Assembly (NCBI GenBank): GCA_021437785.1
Contig: JAILYB010000016.1
Location: forward strand, 1,302,001-1,366,000
Direction of reading: 5' to 3'
Source: Rhodomyrtus psidioides
Lineage: Eukaryota > Streptophyta > Magnoliopsida > Myrtales > Myrtaceae
DNA: 64,000 nt
Shown here: one piece after another, positions 22,232 through 34,465 of the stretch
Position numbering within the stretch: position 1 is the first letter of the stretch
How the letters are laid out: every line of letters begins with the position of its first letter
Notes under the pieces: model-generated
What the model was told of the DNA's origin: nothing
Seen by the model: the letters and a program-made list of their open reading frames with translations, nothing else
Database searches by the model: none
Position numbers and translations under genes: made by a program

Positions 22232-24885
22232 TGTCGCGACCCTCTCGAGATTCGCCATGGGCTCTCGAGGGCTAATGGGCCGTCCAGTCTGGTCGGACGC
22301 GGGCCTCTCCCAAGGCCCGTTACCCAAATCGCAACGGAGGTATACGTAGTCGACCTTCAGTGTGGTCTAGTGATATGTGCTAAGTGTGCATGCCATGGAG
22401 TCGCCACCAATCATTTTTTTGGAGGGTATGATTGGACCACCCTATTGAATAGTCGGGAGTTTCTATTCAATTCTGCGATAACCGGGGAAATGGGTTCGGG
22501 GACTTAGTTACGTCAACTATCAGAGTTGACGCCCTTTCGGTACCTAAGTTGACTGAGTTTTCTGACTTAAGATTTCATACAGATGAGTGGGGTACGAGTC
22601 CTAAATCTAGGAGTTCATGCAGATAGGAATGACTATCCTGGCAATGACAATCAATAATAAAGTGCACAAATCAATGAATTCAAATGTACAAATAAATCAC
22701 ATGGCATTCCTAATAAGGCCATATTGGCCTAGAGAAGCATCAATCAGGCTTAGGAATGATTTAGACATGATTTTGCCCATCAGGGGCAAAATCGTAATTT
22801 TGAGACAAAGGGGACAATTTGCCCAAAAAGGACAAAATCATCATTTCGGAATGAATCCGGAGTCAAAACAGGTTTGGTCACTCAATTGACCCATTTCCTA
22901 TTTTTTGGCAATTTTCGTGATTTTCGGGAATTTTAGAAACCGATTTACCATTCGAAGGGTAAAATCGTCATTTTCTAAAAATGGAAATGAAATGTGGAAA
23001 TCTTAGACATAAGGTTTAACCACCCATCTGGCCCATCACCAAATTCTAAGCAATTTCCACAATTCATCAGAATATCAAAGACGATTTACCCTTTGAGGGG
23101 TGAAATCGCCATTTTGGATTAAATGGGAGAAAATCCCAAAAATGAAAACAAATCAATTTTTTGTCATTTTCAGCCTTGGACAATTTTTAGAATTTTTCTG
23201 CAATTTTTTCTCAATTTTTTGTTTTTCTTTAATTTTTCCATTTTTTTGGCATTTTTGATTTATTAATATTTTTTTATATTTTCAGAAAATATTTTAACAA
23301 AAAGCATGTCTTTGACAATAGATAACACTCAACCAGATAAATAAGCTAACCACTAGACTGAAACAAATACATACAAATCAAGTCTATAAATGCAATATTT
23401 TAGAAAAATAATCCTAATATACAGATCGGGTACGTAAAACATACCGGATTGGACACCGGCCTTCAATCGCCCAGCCTCAGCCTGCGACCATCCCCATGCC
23501 CGTTACCTCTCGTAGCGTGCTTGAACGGAGGTGTCGGTTCGATGTTCTTCGATCTCAGCCTCCACAAGTGTTAGGCATCTAGTTCGGACGCACCACCAAT
23601 TGACGAACGGGGAGACGACGAATAACTCCACAACAATTGTGCTAGCAATATGCGGAATCAATATTCCGAACTTAGTATATTTTGCTCACTCAAGATTATG
23701 AGAATATAGAGAGTGTTTGTGTTCTTCTCTCTAAGCTCTCCAAAATTTGCACACTCTACAAAATGTCTCTCTCCCTTCAACCTCAAAACTCTTGCCATCC
23801 TTTTATAGCCAAAAATACCTTCCAATAAATTATATTTAAAAATAGCACTAACAATTATAAATTCTATCTAAAAATAGCACTCACAAATAAATGACATTTA
23901 AAAATAGCACTAACAATAGCACTCACAATTTATAATACAAAAATTCTATTTAAAAATAGCACTAACAATAGCACTCACAATTTATAATACAAAAATGCTA
24001 TTTAAAAATAGCACTAACAATTATAAATTCTATCTAATAATAGCACTCACAATTTATGATAAATAAATGCCATTTAAAAATAGCACTAACAATAGCACTC
24101 ACAATTTATGATAAATAAATGTCATTTAAAAATAGCACTAACAATAGCACTCACAATTTATAATACAAAAAATGCTATTTAAAAATAGCACTAGCAATAG
24201 CACTCACAATACAAAAATGCTAAAAAAAAGGCACTAACAAAGGTGTTAAAAATAATAACCATTATTATTATTACAAGAGTTAAAGAGGTTACCAAACAGT
24301 ACAAATATGCATAACGTATAAATACGTATGACATATAAATACGTAGAGCATACGTATACATCCGTGAAACCGGGGACTAATTGAAAGAAAAATGTGCAAT
24401 TAAGCCCTTTTGGTAAAAAATGATTAAATTGGAGGGCAAATTGACCTAATTGCACTTTAAGACTTTAGAATCCAATGTCATAGCTTATAAAAAGTGAGAA
24501 TTGAAAACTAAAAGACTCGAAAATAATTTTTTTTAGGCTCGGTTCGGGTTTATGTTTGTGAAGGAACATAGTGACCCGAGCCGAATTTTTGAGATTTAAT
24601 GTGACACACTTGAAGAGGAAATTAAAACAAAATTATCGAATATTTTTGGGTATTTTTCTGACCACGAATGGTATTTTTCTGATTTTTTGGGTATTTTATA
24701 ATTAAATAAACTCGAAAAATATTAAAAATACCGAAAAATATTTTTTGTTCAAAATTGGTTCCTAAGGTTAAACCAAGGCTTCCAAAGTTGATTTTGTGAT
24801 TTTATGACCTTTTTTGATATTTTTAATTAATTTTAAAGAATAAAAATCACAATAATAAATGGTAAAAAAAAATCAGGTATCAACA
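22232..24885 (-). mobile_element. Recombinant LTR: type E front joined to type D end
   Basis: 2654 bp. 22232-23502 (TGTCGCGACCCTCTCGAG...) follows LTRs C and A/B, including atcaggggcaaaatcgtaat near 22790. From 23503 (ttacctctcgtagcgtgc) it is type D, nearly identical to 16595-17979 of D2. The join is inside the copia-like part, so the initiator-Met site is missing. As 5' LTR of the gag copy it does not match D2, the LTR at the other end, over U5. Normal reverse transcription makes both LTRs alike, so recombination has happened. Confidence 0.85.
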
Positions 24886-26454
24886 GCTGCCCCTCTTTGA
24901 GAGGAATCTCGTTAGAGGTTTCTCTCAAAGATAAGGTGGCACCTGATTCCTAACCGACTCAACTGGGAAAATAAGAGAAGAAATGTTATGACATCGGATC
25001 CTTAAGCCTATTGATAAAAGCTCAAATCAATCCCCGGTTTGCTCTAACAATTTGAACATGGGCCGGAGTGAGAGAGGCTTACCTGAAGCTCACCTGTCGG
25101 ATGCTGCCGGTTGCGACGACTTTCAAGAAGATGCCTAGGACTCGTCATTCAGAATATCCTAGGGAGATTAAGCTCTGACCTGTATGGTAGGTCATACCAT
25201 TATGGGATTCCTAACTGGTAGGAACCTGAGGAAGGCGTATCCCATGCTTGAGGATTCGCCAGTGATTTTGATCCATATGGTGGATCAGACCTTTGTGTTG
25301 ATCCTTACGGCGATATTTACCAATGAGTTGACCCTTATGGCGGTTTCTACCAATGAATTGACCCTTATGGCGGTTTCTACCATATGTGACCCTTCAGGCG
25401 GTTTCTACCATTAATGTGACCCTTCAGGCGGTTTCTACCTTGGTTTGACCCTTTAGGCGGTTTCTACCTTGAGTTGACCCTTCAGGCGGTTTCTACCTTA
25501 TATTGACCCTTCAGGCGGTTTCTACCTTGACTTGACCCTTCAGGCGGTATCTACCTTGAGTTGACCCTTCAGGCGGTATCTACCATAGTTTTGACCTTGA
25601 AAAGGGGTCTCATGACGAGGGTTCTCCATGTCCGATGAGACTGCCTAAATTATGAAAAGGGGTCTCATGACGAGGGTTCTCCACGTCCGATGAGACTGTC
25701 TGATTTTTGAAAAGGGGTCTCATGACGAGGGTTCTCCACGTCCGATGAGACTGCCTAAATTATGAAAAGGGGTCTCATGACGAGGGTTCTCCACGTCCGA
25801 TGAGACTGTCTGATTTTTGAAAAGGGGTCTCATGACGAGGGTTCTCCACGTCCGATGAGACTGCCTAAATTATGAAAAGGGGTCTCATGACGAGGGTTCT
25901 CCACGTCCGATGAGACTGTTTGATATTTTGAAAATGGGTCCTGGGAAGAGGGTTCTCCACGTCTGATAGGACTTTTCTTTTAAAAGGGTTTTTCTTCCCC
26001 TCTTTTTTAGAGACCCCGAAGTTTGTCGGGAATTCAGTTTTTGAAGCAGTGAAAGATTTTATTTTGACAAAGCTTCACTTGAGTCTGTTGAGGCGACATT
26101 CTGGGAGCTGGGTTCTCCAGGTATCCTGCAGAAGTTAGCGCCTGAAAGATTTTTCTTCACCAAGAAAACGTTAGTAATATTTGGGAAGGCCACGGCTGTC
26201 CATTTGACAAAAACCGTGTGACTTAAGTTTTAATCGTGAAATGTGCATTTTGATGCTGGAGGTTATCCAAAGCATTCTTGCAACATGCAAATGTGATCAC
26301 AAATCCCTTGCACGGAAAATCTGGACCAACAGTTTGAAAGTTCCAAAAAAAGTTTGTTCAAAACAATCAATTGGAATATTTCTCGACAAGGAGGTCTTCT
26401 CACCTGTTTTGATATAGTGGTTTTTATAGGGGATGCACTCAATTCCCTACTAAC

Positions 26455-26628
26455 CTGTGCCTAGGTTTTAGGCTCATTCGCAGCGCATACATTTTGATCG
26501 GTCGGGAGGTTTTCCACGGGACCGTAATGTTGGGCTTGGTTATTGATCTTCAAGGGGGACCCGCCTTGGAGTCGAGGCCATTGAATGAAAATCTTCACCA
26601 TCTGCTCCGGGTTTACAAGTCAAGAACC
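26455..26628 (-). other. Exon-like module, 174 nt, conserved splice signals
   Basis: In sense it is preceded by a pyrimidine run ending CTCATTTTGCAG and followed by GTTAGT after GGCACAG. Equivalent segments: 15080-15251 (plus, 172), 19549-19722 (minus, 174), 32123-32296 (plus, 174), 41935-42108 (minus, 174), and in element B 57379-57553 (minus, 175) with the weaker donor GTTTGA. One frame stays open for about 50 codons in the D copies but only about 25 in B, so coding is not supported. Confidence 0.55.
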
Positions 26629-27968
26629 CTGCAAAATGAGAAAGAAATAGTCTTGCTCGTACTTCTTCGAGCTAAGCTATATGTTAACCTAAGTGTCTTA
26701 GTCAGAGAAGACTGTTTCAGGGTTATGATGTTGGTAGGATTGGGGATCGAAAAAGGCTTGTTTTTGGCCCAGAATTTATGAGGGGTTTGACGTTGGTGAT
26801 CATTGCAAATTCACCACATGCCCTTTCATCTCTGCACCTTCAATTTTTGAGGTGTGCACCTGCTTTTGAGGTGTGCACCAACTCTTTTGAGAGCGTTTCG
26901 TCGCATTAAGAGATTGATGACTCCGTCTGCGTCTCTGCTCCACGCTTGACACCATTTGGGGAGTAGTCTTTTTGATCTGACTCCATTAGGGATTTCCTCT
27001 TTTCCCATCCGGCTTCATTGCGGATCAATCAAACAACTTACACGAGCATCGGCCTTGCTTTTACCAGGCACTTTGCTTTTTCTCGATGCCGTGGATTTTT
27101 CTCATTTATTTTTGAAATCCCACTTTTTCTCATCTTCATGGGATCGTGTTAGACATATGTCTGAAAGTCTAAACATCTTTAAATATCAGCCCGGGAATCT
27201 TCTTCGTAATCCCTGAGTCTTGAACTCTTCCATTTTTGAAGTGGTGCTGCATCCGTCTTGGGATGATCACCAATGGGTTCATGAAATGAATTTGCAGGCT
27301 CAAGTTGGCTGTGCAAAGGATTCAGTGTGTGGGATAGAGAAATGAATGCTTCTCGTCATCCTATGGCACTTGGATTACCATATAAACAACACACAAAGAT
27401 TAATGTTAGTCCGAGCAAGAAAATTTCTAACCATTTTCTCCTGATGCTGCTGGACTCACCTCCATTTTGCCCCGATGTGGGGTGGTTCTTGACAGGGTTA
27501 AGAATGAAAACCGCCGTTCAAAGGGGTTATCAACGGTCACCTGTAGTGTTTGGGGGATATGAAATGAATGCCTCCGTCGTCCCAACCCATGTAATCGTTG
27601 CAAATGGTCCCTACCTTTGTAGACCCAGATTTTGCTATCTGCCCACTCCACTCATCTCTCAAGTGTGTGTTGGACGTGTTTGGATTTAGGCTTTGCCTCT
27701 CGTCTTTTGAGAAAACATCATTTTGAAAATTTTGAACCATTTTATTGAAAAAATTTCCGTCATTTTCTCCAATAAATTTCCTCCCAAGGGGGTTTTATGA
27801 TGCACATGCATGTTCTAATCATGCTCAGACAACCTCTTGTTTTAAAACATGAATGTCAATAAAATTAGAATTCTATGTCTTTTCTAGACATCAGATTCTA
27901 AAAGCTTTTCTTTTTCTCTCTTTTTTTTTATTCAACATTTTCAATGAATTGGGGAAAATGATACTTAC

Positions 27969-27991
27969 CTGTCCCCCGCGGCTGAAGATCC
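27969..27991 (-). other. Candidate 23 nt microexon, copy 1
   Basis: Sense: acceptor TTCTTCCGCATTTTCAG, then 23 nt beginning GGATCTTCAGCC and ending GGACAG, then donor GTAAGTAT. Counterparts of the same length at 30753-30775, 43465-43487 and 59064-59086. Confidence 0.6.
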
Positions 27992-28968
27992 CTGAAAATG
28001 CGGAAGAAACATGTTATTGTATGTTCACTAATTTTTCAAAAAATTAGAACGATACATCTTACCCTTGGTCGTGTACTCCAACGGGTAATTCATGGGGTGT
28101 GAAAACCTGTTTCACCTTGATGGCGATCCACTGTCAAAGACGAGAATTAGGTGTCAGTTTGCGTTCCAAAATTCAAGGCAAATTGGAACGATACAGCCTT
28201 GTTCTTGCTTTGTGTTTCCATTTGAACACAAACTCGCGGCTTGCAGGATTTGGCCCTCTATCTTGTGGTCTTGATCCCTCCGTTTGGTTGGCGATGAATC
28301 ATTCTCAAGGATTTGCCCCAGAGGAGATCCATGTGTGTTTTTGGGCGCACTCCAGCACCATTCTTCAAGGTTCCTTTTATTCAAGGAAAAAAAAAAGATT
28401 TTATCAAAATGCATGTCAAAGCATGTGACGTAGGAGCGATACTTTTTACCATCCACTAGGTCTTATAATCAAAGACCATCTCTTGGAATCCTGACTTCTA
28501 AGGCCAATGATTCTGTTCACCTCCCTGTTAGCGCGCTCTTTTCATTTGAGGCTTTCAGCGCCAACTACTTCCATTCACCCAAATTCGTATCTTGGGGTTT
28601 GATTCTGATGCGGATGACTCTGTTATTGCATCCATTGACTTTGCCAGAGGAGAAACGTCCGGCGTACAAATGATTCACTTGCCCCAGTTAGGCATGGTTT
28701 TGCTGTTTGCCATCTCTGGATTCGATGACCTTGGTCTGATGCGCTTTCATGGGGGATCATGAGAGTTTGCCCCCGGTTTGGCTCCTCAAAGCAAATGGGG
28801 GTGACCTGCTCCCATTGATTTTTGCAGATTCTGATTATCCCACTCGATTGTCAGAGTCCTTGATCAATTTTATCTGTCTCCAGACAGCTTGATATTCTTG
28901 GGATTCGTCATGTGGCGGTTTTGTGATTCTCTCGATCATCGTCGCCATTTGAAGTATTTGATGTTTGC

Positions 28969-29689
28969 CTGTTGAAGAGAAGAGACCTCATGAGTAAAGG
29001 GCATGTATAATTGACTATTGGAGTCGATACAATTTACCCTTGAAAATTATCCTGCGGGAACCGGCATTTCTCCCTTCGGGTTCTCTGTATGCAGGATATG
29101 TGCATGATACGCATGATGCATGTTAGGTATGCTGGCAACGAAAACTGAGTTCGTGCTTGTCACTCTATTCCGAGAAAGCATTTTTTATCAGATGTGTCAA
29201 TCTGCAAAACTTGAATTTTTCTTTTTAAGTGTTCTTTTCACAAAGATTTCTAAATGATGAAAAACTTCTTCAGGTTTCCTCAAAGGTTTTGTTCATAAAT
29301 TGAGCCATTAGAACGCTCTTGAAATATTCGGCCAGAATGCATGTCATGAAAAGGGGTACTCCATGTTTTGTCATTTGAAAGCACTGCCTTCTGATTCGAC
29401 GTCGCCAGTTGGAGCAAATGAACCCAAAAGCTCATACATTCAAATGACAAAACAGACGTCGCCCAGCTGGGGCAAATGAACCGTAGGCATTGCAAATACC
29501 TTCAAACACGGATGGAGGAATTCGATAGATGTTGTTCATATCAATATGCAACATCAAAACGGAATGCAAATCAAGTGTAAAAGGACGTATCGTTCCAAAA
29601 CGATTATTTCCTTGATATGGGAATAATGCTTCCTTTCTTTTCCCTCTCAGATGATGATCAAGAGCAGAGGACGCAGGATGTAATGCTTT
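28969..29689. other. Spacer of the 29.4 kb inverted repeat
   Basis: About 720 bp not shared between the arms. It contains the 138 bp segment found inverted at 10456 (here 29223-29360) and a short internal inverted repeat (tgttttgtcatttgaa near 29368 against ttcaaatgacaaaaca near 29438). gatacgcatgatgcatgtta near 29108 resembles the sequence just after pol in element B (about 59490-59520), so this spacer appears to be the pol-proximal end of the UTR. Confidence 0.6.
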
Positions 29690-30752
29690 CAAATAACAAA
29701 CAGGGAACATCAAATACCTCAAACGGCGACTGTGATCGAGAGAATCACCAAACCGCCACATGACGAACCCCAAGAATATCAGGCTATCTCGAGACAGATA
29801 AAATTGATCAAGGACTCTGACAATCGAGACGGATGATCAGAATCTGCCAAAAATCAATGGGAGCAGGTTCCCCCCCATTTACTTTGAGGAGCCAAACCGG
29901 GGGCAAACTCTCATGATCCCCCATGAAAGCGCATCAAACCAGGGTCATCGAATCCAGAGATGACAAACAGCAAAACCATGCCTAACTGGGGCAAGTGAAT
30001 CATTTGTACGCCGGACGTTTCTCCTCTGGCAAAATCAATGGACGCAATAACAGAGTCGTCCGCATCAGAATCAAACCCCAAGATACGAATTTGGGGTGAA
30101 CGGTAACCTTGTATCGTTCCAATTTGGTCTTCGAAGACCACATGTCTAACATGAGTTTTTACTCATTTTGCAGGAAGTCGTTGGCGCTGAAAGCCCCAAA
30201 TGAAAAGAGCGCGCTAACAGGGAGGCGAATTGAATCAGTGGCCCTAGAAGTCAGAATTCCAGGAGATGGTCTTTGATCATAAGACCTAGTGGATGGTAAA
30301 AAGTATCGCTTCCACACTTCATGCTTTGACATACATTCTGATAAAAATTTCATTTTTCTTGAATAAAAGGAACTATGAAGAATGGCGCTGGAATGCGCCC
30401 AAAAACACAAATGGATCTCCTCTGGGGAAAATCCTCGAGAATGATTCATCGCCAACCAAACGGAGGGATCGTGGCCACAATATAGATGGCCAATTTCTGC
30501 AAGCCGCACGTTTGTGTTCGAATGGAAACACAAAGCAAGAACAAGGCTGTATCGTTCCAATTCGCCTTGAATTTTGGAACGCAAACTGACACATAATTCC
30601 CGTCTTTGACAGGGGATCGCCATCAAGGCGAAACAGGTTTTCACATCCCATGTATTACCCGTTGGAATACATGACCAAGGGTAAAATGTATCGTTCTAAT
30701 TTTTTTGAAAAATTCATGAACGAACAATAACATGTTTCTTCTGCATTTTCAG

Positions 30753-30775
30753 GGATCTCCAGCCACGAGGAACAG
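30753..30775 (+). other. Candidate 23 nt microexon, copy 2
   Basis: Acceptor TTTCTTCTGCATTTTCAG, 23 nt starting GGATCTCCAGCC and ending GAACAG, donor GTAAGTAT at 30776. Both splice sites fit the plant consensus closely. Confidence 0.62.
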
Positions 30776-33281
30776 GTAAGTATCCCTCTCCCAAAATCCC
30801 TTGAAGATGTGGAATAAAAAATAGAGAAGAAAAGAAAAGCTTTCAGAATCTAGTGTCTAGAAAAGACATAGAATTCAAATTTCATTAGCATTCATGTTTT
30901 GAAACAGGAGGTTGTCTGAACATGAATAAGAACATGCATGGGGCATCATAAAATCCCCTTTGACGGGTAAAATTTCTGGAGAAAATGAAAGAGATTTTTC
31001 CAATAAAAAATTGTTCAAAACAATCAAAAGGGCGCTTCCTCAAAGGCGAGAGGCAAAGCCTAAATCCAAACACGTCCTCTACACACTTGAGAGAGGAGTG
31101 GAGCGGATCAGATAGCAAAATCTGGACCTACGGAAGTAGGGATTATTCGCAGCAATTACTTGGATTGGGACGACGGAGGCGTTCGTTTCATATCCCCCAA
31201 ACACTACAGGTGACCGTTGATAACCCCTTTGAACGGCGGTTTTCATTCTCAACCCTGTCAAGAACCACCCCACATCGGGGCAAAACAGGAGTAAGTCCAG
31301 CAGCATCAGGAGGAAATGGTTAGAAATTTTCTTGCTCGGACTAACATCAATCTTTGTGTGTTGTTTATATGGTAATCCAAGTGCCATAGGATGACGAGAA
31401 GCGTTCATTTCTCTATCCCACACACGTTTATCATTTGCACAGCCAAGTTGAGCCTGCAAATTCATTTCATAAACCCGTTGGTGATCATTGCAAATTCCAA
31501 GATAAATGCAGATCACTTCAGAAACGAGGGAGTTCAAGACCTAGGGTTTACGAAAATGCTACTGAGTCAATACTCAAGCGTGCTAAGAGCCAAATCATAT
31601 ATCTAGCACAATTGCCAAAGCATCTCACTTGCGACAAGGGATTAAAGAAATCCCCAACATCAGAAAAGAAAAAGCAAAGTGCCTGATAAAAGCAAGGTCG
31701 ATGCTCGTGAAAATTGTTAAATTGACCTCCAATGAAGCCTCGTGGGGAAAGAGAAAAACCTCTAAAGGAGCCAAATCCAAAAGGCTGCTCCCCGAATGCT
31801 ATTAAGCACAGAACGAAGACATAGAGAGAGTCGGTCTCTGAATGCAACAAGAGACGCTCTTTAAAGAGCTGGTGCACACCGCAAGATAGGTTGCGCGCCT
31901 CAAAGGCTAAAGATGCAGAAAAGAAAGGACATGTGGCAAATCAGCAATGATCACCAAATGTCAAACCCGTCACGAATTCTGGGCCAAAAATAAGCCTTTT
32001 TCGGTCCCCAATCCTACCAATGTTACAACCCCGAAACAGTCTTCTCTGACTAAGACACTTGGGTTAACATATAGCTTAGCTCGAAGAAGTACGAGCAAGA
32101 CTATTTCTTTCTCATTTTGCAGGGTTCTTGACTTGTAAACCCGGAGCAGATGGTGAAGACTTTCATTCAATGGCCTCGACTCCAAAGCGAGTCCCCCTTG
32201 AAAACCAATATCCAAGCCCAACATTACGGTCCCGTGGAAGATCTCCCGACCGATCAAAATGTATGCGCTGCGAATGAGCCTAAAACCTAGGCACAGGTTA
32301 GTAGGGAATTGAGTGCATCCCCTATAAAAAAACCACTATCGCAAAACATGTGAGAAGACCTCCTTGTCGAGAAATATTCCAATTGATGTTTTGAACAGAC
32401 TCGTTTTGGAATTTTCAAACTATTGATCCAAATTTTCCATGCAAGTAATTTGTGATCACATTTGCTTGTTGCAAGAATGCTTTGGATAACCTCCAGCGTC
32501 AAAATGCACATTTCATGATTAAAATTTAAATCATACGGTTTTGTCAAATGGACAGTCGTGGTCTTCCCAAAGATTACTAACGTTTTCTTGGTGAAGAAGA
32601 ATATTTCAGGCTCAAACTTCTGCAGGATACCTGGAGAACCCAGCTCCTAGAATGTCGCCTCAACAGACTCAAGTGAAGCTTTGTCAAGATAAAATCTTTC
32701 ACTGCTTCAAAAACTGAATTCCCGACAAACTTCGGGGTCTCCAAAAAAAAGGGGGAAGAAAAACCCTTTTAAAAGAAAAAGTCCTATCAGACGTGGAGAA
32801 CCCTCGTCCCAGGACCCATTTTCAAAATATCAAACAGTCTCATCGGACGTGGAGACCCCTCGTCATGAGACCCCTTTTTCAAAACTTAGGCAGTCTCATC
32901 GGACGTGGAGAACCCTCGTCATGAGACCCCTTTTCAAAATTTAGGCAGTCTCATCGGACGTGGAGAACCCTCGTCATGAGACCCCTTTTCAAAACTTAGG
33001 CAGTCTCATCGGGCGTGGAGAACCCTCGTCATGAGACCCCTTTTCAAAACTTAGGCAGTCTCATCGGACGTGGAGAACCCTCGTCATGAGACCCCTTTTC
33101 AAAAATTTAGGCAGTCTCATCGGACGTGGAGAACCCTCGTCATGAGACCCCTTTTCAAAATTCAAACAGTCTCATCGGACGTGGAGAACCCTCGTCATGA
33201 GACCCCCTTTTCAAAATTCAGGAAATCTCATCGGACGTGGAGAACCCTCGTCATGAGACCCCTTTTCAAAGTCAATCAAAG

Positions 33282-34066
33282 GTAGATACCGCCTGAAGGG
33301 TCAACTTAAGGTAGAAACCGCCTGAAGGGTCAAACCAAGGTAGAAACCGCCTGAAGGGTCAATCAAAGGTAGAAACCGCCTGAAGGGTCAACTCAATGGT
33401 AGAAACCGCCTGAAGGGTCAACACAAGGTAGATACCGCCTGAAGGGTCAACTTAAGGTAGAAACCGCCTGAAGGGTCAAACCAAGGTAGAAACCGCCTGA
33501 AGGGTCAATCAAAGGTAGAAACCGCCTGAAGGGTCAAATCATGGTAGATACCGCCTGAAGGGTCAACTCAATGGTAGAAACCGCCTGAAGGGTCAACACA
33601 AGGTAGATACCGCCTGAAGGATCAACTTAAGGTAGAAACTGCCTGAAGGGTCACACATGGTAGATACCGCCTGAAGGGTCAACACAAGGTAGATACCGCC
33701 TGAAGGGTCAACACAAGGTAGAAACCGCCTAAAGGGTCAAATCAAGGTAGAAACCGCCTGAAGGGTCAAATCAAGGTAGATACCGCCTGAAGGGTCAATT
33801 CAAGGTAGAAACCGCCTGAAGGGTCAAATCAAGGTAGAAACCGCCTGAAGGGTCAAACCAACGGTAGATACCGCTTAAAGGATCAACTTAAGGTAGATAC
33901 CGCCTGAAGGGTCAACACAAGGTAGATACCGCCTGAAGGGTCAGCTCAAGGTAGATACCGCCTGAAGGGTCAACCAAAGGTAGAAACCGCCTGAAGGGTC
34001 AACTCAATGGTAGATACCGCCTTAAGGGTCAACACGAGGTAGATACCGCCTTAAGGATCAACACGA
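33282..34066 (+). repeat. Minisatellite 1 array, about 27 units
   Basis: Plus-oriented units with the core GGTAGAAACCGCCTGAAGGG. The first five units recur as a block in the next six with the same order of linker variants, a higher-order repeat of about 130 bp. The last 14 units and all that follows to about 35570 recur at 43588 with a constant offset of 9931 bp. Confidence 0.92.
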
Positions 34067-34465
34067 AGGTCTGATCCACCATACGGATTAAAATCTCTAG
34101 CAAATCCCAAAGCGTGGGGATGCGCCTTCCTTAGGTTCCTACCAATTAGGAATCCCATAATGGTATGACCTACCATACAGGTCAGAGCTTAATCTCCCTA
34201 GGATATTCTGAACGAGTCCTAGGTATCTTCTTGAAAGTCGTCGCAACCGGCAGCATCCGACAGGTGAGCTTCAGGTAAACCTCTCTCACTCCGGCCCATC
34301 TTCGAATTGCAAGAGTAAACCGGTGATTAATTTGAGCATTCATCAAAAGACTTAAGGGTCCGATGTCATAACATTTCTTTTCCCCAGTCAAGTCGGTTAA
34401 GATTCAGGTGCCACCTTGTCTTTGAGAGAAACCTCTAACGAGATTCCTCTCAAAGAGGGGGCAGC

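Larger units (their letters stand above)
24886..28968 (-). other. 3' UTR copy, left arm of the 29.4 kb inverted repeat
   Basis: Polypurine tract, minisatellite 1 (25301-25592), minisatellite 2 (25598-25976), exon-like module (26455-26628), then about 2.3 kb that runs up to where pol would end in element B, including the 23 nt microexon (27969-27991). Short frames such as 26494-26781 and 27327-27689 (plus strand) are broken in element B and are not called genes. The inverted partner is about 29690-34465. Confidence 0.8.
29690..34465 (+). other. 3' UTR copy, right arm of the inverted repeat
   Basis: Plus-oriented counterpart of 24886-28968 at roughly 90-95% identity by eye: microexon (30753-30775), exon-like module (32123-32296), minisatellite 2 (32780-33270), minisatellite 1 (33282-34066) and polypurine tract (34452-34465) leading into LTR D4. 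Confidence 0.82.

Noticed and set aside
22172..22327. Extension of the gag ORF upstream to 22327
   Set aside because: The extra 52 codons read through the primer-binding site and LTR end and start at a TTG. The ATG at 22171 is the first plausible start after the primer site.
15367..24885. D2 to the E/D LTR as one clean nested insertion
   Set aside because: The five bases before D2 (ccagc) and after 24885 (gctgc) do not match, and the LTRs differ over U5. It cannot be a simple insertion with its own target duplication.
26494..27689. Open frames in the 3' UTR (for example 26494-26781 and 27327-27689, antisense to the element) that recur in several D copies, like the antisense ORFs known from some Tat elements
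   Set aside because: The frames recur because the DNA is duplicated. In element B the same regions are interrupted by stops and frameshifts, and the frames contain no recognisable domain.
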